Source: Bog-756 sp963833585
Lineage (GTDB): Bacteria > Actinomycetota > Acidimicrobiia > Acidimicrobiales > RAAP-2
Assembly (NCBI GenBank): GCA_963833585.1
Contig: CAWHYF010000003.1
Location: 248,001 to 312,000 of the forward strand
Direction: 5' to 3'
DNA length: 64,000 bases
Made by a program: the position numbers and the translations under genes
Part shown: positions 26,383 through 34,223 of the stretch, in pieces
Layout of the letters: every line of letters starts with the position of its first letter
Numbering within the stretch: position 1 is the first letter of the stretch
The notes under the pieces: generated by a model
What the model was told of the DNA's origin: nothing
Database searches by the model: none
What the model saw: only the letters and a program-made list of their open reading frames with translations

Positions 26383-27781
26383 CGCTGGCCCCCGTCCGGT
26401 CGGCCAGGGCCCGGCCCACCATGGTCCGGGCCCCGGTGATGGGAACCTGATCGGCGATGTTCTCGAAGAATCCGGCCACGATGAGTCGTTCAGCCACATC
26501 CGGCTCCACGCCCCGCGATTCGAGGTAGTAGCGCTGCTCCTCGTCCACGGGACCCACCGTCGATCCGTGGCTGCACTTGACATCGTTCTCCTCGATGTCG
26601 AGATTGGGCACCGAGTCGGCATGGGCTCCTTCGTCCAGAACCAGGTTGTGGTTGGTCTGCATGGCATCGGACCGGACCGCACCGCGCCGGACCCGGATCA
26701 GCCCGCTGTAGACCGAGTGGGCATGGTCGGCAACCGCCCCCATGAACAGGAGATCGCTGGTGGTGCGCGGCGCCAGGTGGTCCTGGAGGGTGCGGAAGTC
26801 CAGCATCTGTTCGTCGCGCCCGATGAAGGCGGCCCGGAGCACGCTGGAGCCCGAGACACCCTGCAGCGCCGAATCGGTGCGCAGCCGTGCGTAGCTTCCC
26901 CCGAGCGCCACGGCGAAGCTGCGCAAGGTGGCGCGGGCCCCGATCGTGCTTCCCTGATGGGCCAGTTGCCAGGTGTGGGGACCCAGCCCCTGGACGCTGA
27001 GAAAGGAAAGGGAAGCATCGTCTCCCACCTCGATCTCGGTGAGCGGAACGACCAGATGACCGAGCCCGGCTCCGGCCGGTCCAGGGCCCACTCCCCGCTT
27101 CGCCGCCGACGGAAGCTCGGTCACCAGGCCCGAGTCCACATCTACCAGGATCTCGACGACACCGGCTCGGGACGAACTCCCGGAGCGGACGAACGTCCGG
27201 GGGAACACCGCCTCTCCCTGGTGGCCGCTGACCACATGCACCACCAGGAGCGGATCCTCGATGACGGCGCCAGGAGCGATGTCGACGATGAGCGGGTCCA
27301 CGGCGAAGGCCTCGTTGAGGAGCAGGAAGTCCCGTGGGTCGGCCACCACTGAACCCACCAGGTCCTCCCCCTCCGCGTGCTCACCCGCCCGACCCAGGGA
27401 CAGGACGTCGTCGGCCACCGAGGTGGCCAGGGTGGCCAGTACACCGTTGATGGTGACGGCCAGCCCTGAACGGGGACCCAGACTGGCCACCAGGGAGTGG
27501 ATCCGGTCCGAAGGCGAGGGCCCCGGGTCGCTGGCGGTGGGCAACGCCACGCTCCCGGCCGGCTGGAAGCGGTCCAGGTCCAGCTGGTCGATGCGGCTGT
27601 ATCGCCACACCTCGTCCTTCTCGGTGGGAAGGGGGGACGAGGAGAAGGTAGCCACCGCGGCGGCTCGACGGCGCTGCAGCCAGGGCGGCCCGGGAAGGGC
27701 GGCGGCGGATTCTGGGGTGAAGGTGGACAGAGCAGGAACCTCTCGCGAAACGAGGCCCGGGTTACGAGCCTCGGGACCCAT
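26375..27781 (-). CDS. sufD: Fe-S cluster scaffold protein SufD
   Basis: SufD forms the SufBC2D scaffold with SufB. The body matches the family from STFTPESAAALPG onward: EVWRYSRIDQLDLDRF near the start, a right-handed beta-helix core, and the C-terminal SHGSTVGPVDEEQRYYLESRG with FFENIADQVP. The ATG at 27781 gives 468 residues. Homology, however, starts at a CTG codon at 27728-27730, which has GAGAGG eight bases upstream, so a rare CTG start giving 451 residues is quite possible. It is first in the operon sufD-Rieske-sufC2 and divergent from the crotonase gene. Confidence 0.92.
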   Translation of the reverse strand: MGPEARNPGLVSREVPALSTFTPESAAALPGPPWLQRRRAAAVATFSSSPLPTEKDEVWRYSRIDQLDLDRFQPAGSVALPTASDPGPSPSDRIHSLVASLGPRSGLAVTINGVLATLATSVADDVLSLGRAGEHAEGEDLVGSVVADPRDFLLLNEAFAVDPLIVDIAPGAVIEDPLLVVHVVSGHQGEAVFPRTFVRSGSSSRAGVVEILVDVDSGLVTELPSAAKRGVGPGPAGAGLGHLVVPLTEIEVGDDASLSFLSVQGLGPHTWQLAHQGSTIGARATLRSFAVALGGSYARLRTDSALQGVSGSSVLRAAFIGRDEQMLDFRTLQDHLAPRTTSDLLFMGAVADHAHSVYSGLIRVRRGAVRSDAMQTNHNLVLDEGAHADSVPNLDIEENDVKCSHGSTVGPVDEEQRYYLESRGVEPDVAERLIVAGFFENIADQVPITGARTMVGRALADRTGASGG

Positions 27782-27917
27782 CCTACCTGTCCGGTCCGGG
27801 CTCCCCGCCCCCAGGGGGCGCCGGTCGGGCGTCCGTCGCCACCCGATCAGGAGTCGGCGTGGTGGGTGGGACGTCCCGGCCGGGACGGTCACCCGACCGG
27901 CGGCCTACGCTCGGTGT

Positions 27918-28796
27918 ATGACTGCGACAACCGGAACCGCCATCAACGCCTTCACCTCCGAGGTCCTGGCCATCGACGTGGACGGCCACGTGGCCACCCT
28001 CTGGCTGGACCGACCCGAGAAGCGGAATGCCATGGGCCCGGACTTCTGGTCCGACCTCCCTCGGGCCATGGAGGCCATCGGGTCCCATCCGGGCATCCGA
28101 GCGGTGGTGATCGCGGCACGAGGTCCCCACTTCTCGGTCGGGCTGGACCTGGTCGCCATGTCCGGGGTGACCGGGGCGTCAGGATCTGGAGACGGCACTC
28201 CGGGCAATGGTGCCTCTCCGTCGATGGCGGCCCGGGCACGATCGGCCCGGGCCGAGATCCTCCGCCTGCAGGCCTCGGTCAGTGCCGTGGCCGACTGCCC
28301 GTTGCCGGTCATCGCCGCCGTGCACGGCTACTGCATCGGTGGCGGGGTCGACCTCATTGCGGCATGCGACATCCGGCTGGCGAGTGCAGAAGCGCTCTTC
28401 TCGGTGCGTGAGGCCAAGGTGGCCATCGTGGCGGACCTGGGAAGCCTCCAGCGCCTCCCGGCCATCATCGGTCAGGGGCAGGTGGCCGAACTGGCCTTCA
28501 CCGGAAAGGACATCGACGCGCTGCGGGCCGAGGCCATCGGACTGGTCAACCAGGTCTGTGCCGACCCCGACGCCGTGGTCCAGGCCGCCTGGGGCATGGC
28601 CGCCGAGATCGCGGCCAACTCCCCGCTCGCCGTTCAGGGGACCAAGGCCGTCTTGAGGGCCAGCGCCGGACGGTCGGTGTCCGAAGGGCTCGAGTACGTG
28701 GCCACCTGGAACGCCGGGTTCTTGGCCTCCGACGACCTGGTCGAGGCCATGCGGGCTTTCCTCGAAAAACGACCGGCCGAATTCACCGGGAAGTAG
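27918..28796 (+). CDS. enoyl-CoA hydratase/isomerase (crotonase) family
   Basis: A 292-residue crotonase-fold protein. The oxyanion-hole strands are RGPHFSVGLDL and AVHGYCIGGGVDLIAACDIR. At the two usual hydratase Glu positions only partial equivalents are present (SVREAKVAIVADLGSLQRL has Glu then Asp). That pattern is shared with delta3,5-delta2,4-dienoyl-CoA isomerases, so isomerase activity is more likely than hydration. A 30-residue Gly/Ser insertion follows LVAMSG. ATG at 27918. Confidence 0.87.
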   Translation: MTATTGTAINAFTSEVLAIDVDGHVATLWLDRPEKRNAMGPDFWSDLPRAMEAIGSHPGIRAVVIAARGPHFSVGLDLVAMSGVTGASGSGDGTPGNGASPSMAARARSARAEILRLQASVSAVADCPLPVIAAVHGYCIGGGVDLIAACDIRLASAEALFSVREAKVAIVADLGSLQRLPAIIGQGQVAELAFTGKDIDALRAEAIGLVNQVCADPDAVVQAAWGMAAEIAANSPLAVQGTKAVLRASAGRSVSEGLEYVATWNAGFLASDDLVEAMRAFLEKRPAEFTGK

Positions 28797-28871
28797 GCCG
28801 CCGGATGACAGGGCCCATCGCCAGGTCGGGCACCCCGAACCAGCTGGAGGCAACGAGGGGGAGGGTCGAGA

Positions 28872-29216
28872 TCAGCGCCGGCGGCGCCACCAACGACGGT
28901 CCCGGCGCTCGTTCCGGTCGTCCTCCTTGCGCACCTCGGCCACGATGTCGGGACCTGCGGCGTTGATGATGTCCTCGGCCTGGTCCAGCAGCCGGGCCGC
29001 TTCCTCGCCGGGCACATCGGGCATGGGCTCGAGCGCCGGCTCGACCAACGAGCCGTGGGTCCAGCCCACATCGGCCAGCCGGGGAGCGTAGGACGAGCAG
29101 TTGTCCGGGCACCTCCAGGGAGCCTCAGGAGCCAGATCCAGGATGCAGAACCGGGCCACTTCCCCCGAGTCGTAGGTACGGCTCTGGAAATGCTTGCACT
29201 CTTCCCTCATCGGCAT
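28872..29216 (-). CDS. conserved hypothetical Cys-containing protein next to sufB
   Basis: A 114-residue protein of unknown function. Four Cys are arranged as C7, C24, C36 and C40 (EECKHFQSRTY, ARFCILDL, WRCPDNCSSY), which could bind zinc or an Fe-S cluster. The middle is acidic and helical (GEEAARLLDQAEDIIN), and the end is very basic (RNERRDRRWWRRRR). It lies downstream of sufB on the same strand after a strong hairpin. The context suggests a link to Fe-S metabolism, but this is inference only. Confidence 0.7.
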   Translation of the reverse strand: MPMREECKHFQSRTYDSGEVARFCILDLAPEAPWRCPDNCSSYAPRLADVGWTHGSLVEPALEPMPDVPGEEAARLLDQAEDIINAAGPDIVAEVRKEDDRNERRDRRWWRRRR

Positions 29217-29252
29217 TGGGCCATTCTGCCTTTCCCCTCGGAGGGATGTGGC

Positions 29253-29280
29253 TCGTCGCGCCAGCCAGGCGGCGCGACGA
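29253..29280 (-). terminator. 10-bp perfect hairpin just after sufB
   Basis: TCGTCGCGCC (29253-29262) pairs with GGCGCGACGA (29271-29280) around an 8-base loop, starting 2 bp after the sufB stop. There is no U-tract, so it is either an imperfect terminator or an mRNA stabiliser separating sufB from the downstream 114-residue gene. Confidence 0.5.
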
Positions 29281-29282
29281 AC

Positions 29283-30683
29283 TCAGCCGACCGAACCCTC
29301 CATCTGGAGCTCGATCAGGCGGCTCCACTCCACGGCGTACTCCATGGGCAGGGTCCGGGTGATCGGCTCGATGAAACCGTTGACGATCATCCCCATGGCC
29401 TGGGTCTCGGACAGACCGCGGCTCATCAGGTAGAAGAGCTGGTCGTCACCCACCTTGGACACGGTGGCCTCGTGCCCGATGCGGGCATCCCGCTCGGCCA
29501 CCTCCATGTACGGTTTGGTCTCCGAGACGGCGGTGTCGTCGAGCAGCAGCGCGTCGCACCGCACGAAGCTCTTGGCGTGCTTGGCCCCCTCATCCACGTG
29601 GACGAGCCCCCGGTAGGTGGTGATGCCGGCGTCCTTGGAGATGGACTTGGACACGATGGTCGACGTGGTCTCCGGGGCGGCATGGATCATCTTGGCTCCG
29701 GCGTCCTGATGCTGGCCGGCGCCGGCGTAGGCCACCGAGAGCACCTCCCCGGAGGCCTTGGGACCCATCAGGTAGACGCTCGGGTACTTCATGGTCAGTC
29801 GGGATCCGATGTTGCCGTCGATCCACTCCACGTGGGCTTCGGCCTCGGCCCGGGCCCGCTTGGTCACCAGGTTGTAGACGTTGTTGGACCAGTTCTGGAT
29901 GGTGGTGTACGTGATCCGCGACCCCTCGAGGGCCACCAGCTCCACCACCGCGGAGTGGAGTGAGTCGCTGGTGTACACCGGAGCCGAGCATCCCTCGATG
30001 TAGTGCACCTGGGAGCCGACGTCGGCGATGATCAGCGTGCGCTCGAACTGTCCCATGTTCTCGGCGTTGATCCGGAAGTAGGCCTGCAGGGGCTGGTCCA
30101 CGACCACGTTGGGCGGTACGTAGATGAACGAGCCGCCCGACCACACCGCCGAGTTGAGGGCGGCGAACTTGTTGTCATTGGGCGGGATGATGGTGCCGAA
30201 GTACTTGCGGACCAGGTCGGGGTACTCACGGACCGCGGTGTCCATGTCGCAGAAGATGATGCCCAGGGCTTCCAGGTCCTCGCGATTGCGGTGAAAGACC
30301 ACTTCTGACTCGTACTGGGCCGTCACACCGGCCAGGTACTTCCGCTCCGCCTCGGGGATGCCCAGCTTCTCGTAGGTGTTCTTGATGGCGTCGGGAAGGT
30401 CGTTCCAGTCCTCGACCTGACCCGAGGTCGGCTTGATGTAGTAGTAGATGTCCTCGAAGTCGAGGTCGGGCATGTTGACCGCGAACCATTCGGCCATCGG
30501 GCGCTTCTCGAAGCGCTGGAGGGCCCGGAGTCGGAAGTCGCGCATCCACTCCGGCTCCTTCTTCATGGCCGACATCTCACGGACGATGGACTCGTTCAAG
30601 CCCTTCTTCGGCTTGAAGACATAGTCCTCTTCGTCTGACCACCCCAACTTGTACTTGCCGAGGTCGAGATCGGTGGTCGTCAT
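29283..30683 (-). CDS. sufB: Fe-S cluster scaffold protein SufB
   Basis: A 466-residue SufB, normal length. Typical blocks are KKGLNESIVREMSAMK near the N-terminus, IIPPNDNKFAALNSAVWSGG, HYIEGCSAPVY (the Cys that receives sulfur) and SVAYAGAGQHQDAGAKMIH. It assembles Fe-S clusters with SufC and SufD. Its ATG at 30683 has AGGAG seven bases upstream. It is physically separated from sufD-Rieske-sufC2 by two genes but shares a candidate operator pattern with the other suf operon. Confidence 0.95.
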   Translation of the reverse strand: MTTTDLDLGKYKLGWSDEEDYVFKPKKGLNESIVREMSAMKKEPEWMRDFRLRALQRFEKRPMAEWFAVNMPDLDFEDIYYYIKPTSGQVEDWNDLPDAIKNTYEKLGIPEAERKYLAGVTAQYESEVVFHRNREDLEALGIIFCDMDTAVREYPDLVRKYFGTIIPPNDNKFAALNSAVWSGGSFIYVPPNVVVDQPLQAYFRINAENMGQFERTLIIADVGSQVHYIEGCSAPVYTSDSLHSAVVELVALEGSRITYTTIQNWSNNVYNLVTKRARAEAEAHVEWIDGNIGSRLTMKYPSVYLMGPKASGEVLSVAYAGAGQHQDAGAKMIHAAPETTSTIVSKSISKDAGITTYRGLVHVDEGAKHAKSFVRCDALLLDDTAVSETKPYMEVAERDARIGHEATVSKVGDDQLFYLMSRGLSETQAMGMIVNGFIEPITRTLPMEYAVEWSRLIELQMEGSVG

Positions 30684-30725
30684 ATGGGCTCCTGGGATGC
30701 CGTCCGGGGTCGGACCGCTCTATTT

Positions 30726-30747
30726 CCCCTATACAGATAGTAACAAC
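30726..30747. promoter_or_regulatory. candidate shared suf operator, copy 2
   Basis: CCCCTAT-N5-TAG-N4-AAC, the same pattern and spacing as at 20718-20739. Its core CTAT-ACAG-ATAG is a perfect inverted repeat. It lies 43 bp upstream of sufB (minus strand) and 64 bp upstream of the divergent S9 peptidase gene, in an otherwise AT-richer stretch. Confidence 0.45.
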
Positions 30748-30810
30748 CCCAGGGCAGCCGCAGTACGGCCGGCAGGCCTCCCTCCCGCAAAGTCGTGTCA
30801 TCCTGGTCGG

Positions 30811-33027
30811 ATGGCAGCCAGATCGAGCCCGGAACCCGGCGCGCCCTCCCTCGGTCCCCCGGTCCCCGAACGCCGCCCGGTGCGACTCGAGGCCCACGGC
30901 GACGTCCGCATCGACGACTGGTACTGGCTGCGGGACAAGGACGATCCGGCGGTCATCGAGCACCTCCGCGCCGAAAACGCCTACACCGAGGCAGCCATGT
31001 CCGGAACTGCCGGGCTCCGCTTGGCCCTGTTCACCGAGATGGTGGCCCGGATCGAGGAGACCGACCTGTCGGTGCCGGTCAAGAAGGGGCCCTGGCTCTA
31101 CTACGGCCGCACCGTGGAGGGCAGCAGCTACGGGATCCACTGCCGGCGACCGGCGGCTCGCTCCCTGCCTGATGCCGGCCCGGAGGCCGTCCCCGATGCC
31201 GGCCCAGAGGCCGTCCCTGAGGGCGTCCCTGAGGACGAGCAGATCCTCCTGGATGAGAACCAGTTGGCCGAGGGCCACGACTACTTCGCGGTCGGCAGCC
31301 TCGAGATCAGCCCGGACCACCGCTGGATGGCGTACTCCACCGACACCAGCGGCGGCGAGCGCTACACCATGCGCTTCGTCGACCTCGAGTCCGGAACGTC
31401 GTCCCCAGAGGCCCTTGAAGACACCTCCTACGGCGTGGCCTGGGCCGACGACAACGCGACCGTCTTCTACGTGCGGGTGGACGAGGCCATGCGGCCCTAC
31501 CAGGTCTGGCGCCACCGGGTAGGTGGTGCGCAGTCCTCGGACACGCTGGTCTACGAGGAGGCGGACGAGCACTTCTACGTCGGGGTGGGTCGAACCAAGG
31601 ACGACCGCTACGTGCTGATCGGCGTGGACTCCAAAGTGACGTCCGAGTACCACGCCCTGCCCGCCGAAGAGCCCGACGGCGAGTTCACGGTCATCGAGCC
31701 ACGGCGTCAGGGGATCGAATACAGCGTCGACCACGACCGCGGCGACCCCTCCACCGGACGGCCCGGGCGGTTCCTGATCGTCACCAACGACGGTGCCGAG
31801 GACTTCAGGTTGATGGAGGCGCCCGACGGCTCGCCCGGCAGGGACTCGTGGCGCGAGGTCATCCCGGGCCGGGCGGATGTGAGGCTGGACTCGGTCGATC
31901 CCTTCTTCGGGCACCTGGTGGTCTACGAGCGAGAGCAAGGGGAGACCCGGGCCCGGGTCATCGACACCGTGTCGGGGTCCTCCACGCCATTGGAGAGGCC
32001 GGAGTCGCCCTCTACCGTCTGGGGCGGGGCCAATCCCGAGTACGAGTCCACCACGCTGCGTTACGAGTACACCTCACTGGTGACCCCCCGCTCGGTCTAC
32101 GACCTCGACCTCGAGACGGGCGGGTCCCGTCTCCGGAAGCGCCAGCCGGTGCTGGGCGACTTCGATCCAGACCGCTACCGCACCGAGAGGCGCTGGGCCG
32201 TGGCCGAGGACGGGACCGAGATCCCCCTGTCGTTGGTCTACCGACCGGACCTGGTGGGAGGGCCGGCCCCGACCGAGCCCGCTCCGTGCCTGCTCTACGG
32301 GTACGGGTCGTACGAGGTTTCCATCGACCCCACGTTCTCCTCACTCCGGCTGAGCCTGCTCGACCGGGGAATCGTCTTCGCCATCGCCCATGTCCGCGGG
32401 GGTGGGGAGATGGGTCGTGCTTGGTACGAGCAGGGCAAGCTCGGATCCAAGCCCAACACGTTCACCGACTTCGTGGCCTGTGCCCGGTACATGGTCGAGA
32501 CGGGGTGGACCACCCCGGAGCAGCTGGTGGGCCGGGGGGGCAGCGCCGGTGGGCTCCTGATGGGGGCGGTGGCCAACCTGGCCCCCGAGCTGTTCCGGGC
32601 CATCGTCGCCGAGGTGCCGTTCGTCGACTGCCTGACCACCATCCTGGACGAGACCCTCCCCCTCACCGTGATGGAGTGGGAGGAGTGGGGCAATCCGGTC
32701 GATGATCCCGAGATCTATGCCGTGATGAAGGCCTACTCCCCCTACGACAACGTACGGGCGGCGGACCAACGAGGCCGGATCGTCAGATACCCGGACATCC
32801 TGGCGACCGGAGGCCTCACCGATCCCCGGGTCGGCTTCTGGGAGCCGGCCAAGTGGGTGGCCAAGCTGCGAGCGGCCAACCCCCAGAACAAGGTGCTGCT
32901 CAAGACCGAGCTCGACGCGGGCCACGGCGGTCCCTCCGGGCGGTACGACGCCTGGCGGGACGAGGCCTTCGTCTACGCCTTCATCCTCGAGGCCCTCGGG
33001 CTCACGGAGGAGTCGTCGAACTCGTGA
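30811..33027 (+). CDS. prolyl oligopeptidase family protein (oligopeptidase B type)
   Basis: A 738-residue S9A serine peptidase. An N-terminal seven-bladed propeller (about 70-420) begins with DDWYWLRDKDDPAVI. The C-terminal alpha/beta-hydrolase has YGYGSYEVSIDP, the nucleophile in GRGGSAGGLLMGA, and the His in LDAGHGGPSGRYDAW. The stretch FVDCLTTILDETLPLTVMEWEEWG is characteristic of oligopeptidase B, which cuts short peptides after basic residues. An insert near residues 118-138 has a short repeat (DAGPEAVP twice). Start ATG at 30811. The 3' end overlaps the convergent RodZ-like gene by 26 bp. Confidence 0.92.
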   Translation: MAARSSPEPGAPSLGPPVPERRPVRLEAHGDVRIDDWYWLRDKDDPAVIEHLRAENAYTEAAMSGTAGLRLALFTEMVARIEETDLSVPVKKGPWLYYGRTVEGSSYGIHCRRPAARSLPDAGPEAVPDAGPEAVPEGVPEDEQILLDENQLAEGHDYFAVGSLEISPDHRWMAYSTDTSGGERYTMRFVDLESGTSSPEALEDTSYGVAWADDNATVFYVRVDEAMRPYQVWRHRVGGAQSSDTLVYEEADEHFYVGVGRTKDDRYVLIGVDSKVTSEYHALPAEEPDGEFTVIEPRRQGIEYSVDHDRGDPSTGRPGRFLIVTNDGAEDFRLMEAPDGSPGRDSWREVIPGRADVRLDSVDPFFGHLVVYEREQGETRARVIDTVSGSSTPLERPESPSTVWGGANPEYESTTLRYEYTSLVTPRSVYDLDLETGGSRLRKRQPVLGDFDPDRYRTERRWAVAEDGTEIPLSLVYRPDLVGGPAPTEPAPCLLYGYGSYEVSIDPTFSSLRLSLLDRGIVFAIAHVRGGGEMGRAWYEQGKLGSKPNTFTDFVACARYMVETGWTTPEQLVGRGGSAGGLLMGAVANLAPELFRAIVAEVPFVDCLTTILDETLPLTVMEWEEWGNPVDDPEIYAVMKAYSPYDNVRAADQRGRIVRYPDILATGGLTDPRVGFWEPAKWVAKLRAANPQNKVLLKTELDAGHGGPSGRYDAWRDEAFVYAFILEALGLTEESSNS

Positions 33028-34084
33028 CCGAGGGTCCGGGCGAGGTGGAGCCGGAGGTGGCGGCTCCGGCGGTGGGCGAGGTGGTCGACGTCGTGGCCGG
33101 GCTGGCGGCCGCAGCTGCAGCCGTCGGCTGGAACGTGGCCACGAACGGGGCTCGGACCGGCGTCGGGAGCACGACGGGAACCTTGTCGACGGCCAGGGTG
33201 ACCGCCGGGGTGCCGAGCTCCACATTGACGGTCCCGCTGGCCGGGATCACCTGGACCGAGCCGGCCTGGAGCTCTCCGGCCCACACCGTCGAGCCCGACG
33301 AGTTGGTCACCGAGACCCAGCAGGTGCCGGTACCGGTCGCCGTGACCTTGTAGTTGGAGTTGACGACCGGGTAGGTCGCCGAAGTCGGCGTCGATGTCAG
33401 GGCCACCAACTGGGAGGGCTGGGTGGTTGCGGTGGGCTTGGCCTGGGCCTTGGTCTTGGGTCTGGTCGAGGTCGGGTTCGACGCCCCTCCGGGAGCCGTC
33501 GCGGGGACGGTGGTGTGTCCGGTGGTGGCCGTGTGGTTGCCGTTGGCCGACGAGTGCTTCGACCCGACGTACGCCAACACCCCGAACAGGACCGCCGCGG
33601 CCACCACGATCATCACCGTGGTGGCGCGGCGAGGCCGGTGGTTCATCGAGTCCAAGGCGTGGCGCTGGGCCCGATCGGTGCGAGAGACCGGGTTCGCCTC
33701 GCCGGATCCGTCCCGCGCGTACCGGTCCCGCGGACGGGCGTCGTCGAAGACAAGGGGCGTCTCGGGGTCGGGGAATTCGTCGTTCCCTCGTACCGGGACC
33801 GGCGGCACCGATCGCCCGGTGCCGACACCCACGGTGGCCCCGGGTGCCACCCCGGCCGTCCGACGCTGGTAACTGCGAGGAACCACCGACTCGGGGCCCG
33901 GTGCGTCCCGCCCCACCTCCGCCATCACCGATGGCGAACTGCGATCGGAGAGGTGCTCGAGGGTGCCCAGGGCCGAGTGGTAGCTCCGCACGGAATCCAG
34001 ATCGTCGCCGCTCGGTCGTCTGAAGACCATCACGATCGCGACGGACACTGCGATCAGTGCCACGGCGGCGAGGGCGATCCACAT
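33002..34084 (-). CDS. membrane protein with RodZ-like C-terminal domain
   Basis: A 360-residue protein with two hydrophobic segments: residues 1-22 (IALAAVALIAVSVAIVMVF) and about 152-172 (TVMIVVAAAVLFGVLAYVG). The region between them is charged and low complexity. After a Thr/Pro/Ala linker, an extracytoplasmic domain reads TGTCWVSVTNSSGSTVWAGEL and ends in VELGTPAVTLAVD, which resembles the DUF4115 domain of the cell-shape protein RodZ. There is no N-terminal helix-turn-helix, so it is not a canonical RodZ. The C-terminus is a Thr/Ser/Ala-rich tail. It overlaps the convergent peptidase gene by 26 bp. Confidence 0.7.
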   Translation of the reverse strand: MWIALAAVALIAVSVAIVMVFRRPSGDDLDSVRSYHSALGTLEHLSDRSSPSVMAEVGRDAPGPESVVPRSYQRRTAGVAPGATVGVGTGRSVPPVPVRGNDEFPDPETPLVFDDARPRDRYARDGSGEANPVSRTDRAQRHALDSMNHRPRRATTVMIVVAAAVLFGVLAYVGSKHSSANGNHTATTGHTTVPATAPGGASNPTSTRPKTKAQAKPTATTQPSQLVALTSTPTSATYPVVNSNYKVTATGTGTCWVSVTNSSGSTVWAGELQAGSVQVIPASGTVNVELGTPAVTLAVDKVPVVLPTPVRAPFVATFQPTAAAAAASPATTSTTSPTAGAATSGSTSPGPSVTSSTTPP

Positions 34085-34182
34085 CCCGACTATTCAACCC
34101 GACGCGACGCATGGGCGTGGGGCCGGGCCCGGGTCGGAGGACCGGATCCACTGCCTCAGCTGGTGGGGCGGTGGCTCAACCA

Positions 34183-34210
34183 CTCAACGTGATCATACAA
34201 TCACGTTGAG
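34183..34210. repeat. 11-bp perfect inverted repeat
   Basis: CTCAACGTGAT (34183-34193) and ATCACGTTGAG (34200-34210) flank the 6-base spacer CATACA. It lies 14 bp past the SDR stop and about 100 bp before the RodZ-like start, both on the minus strand. No U-run follows on either strand, so it may be an operator for the downstream gene or a terminator-like hairpin. Confidence 0.6.
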
Positions 34211-34223
34211 CGATAAAACCAGT

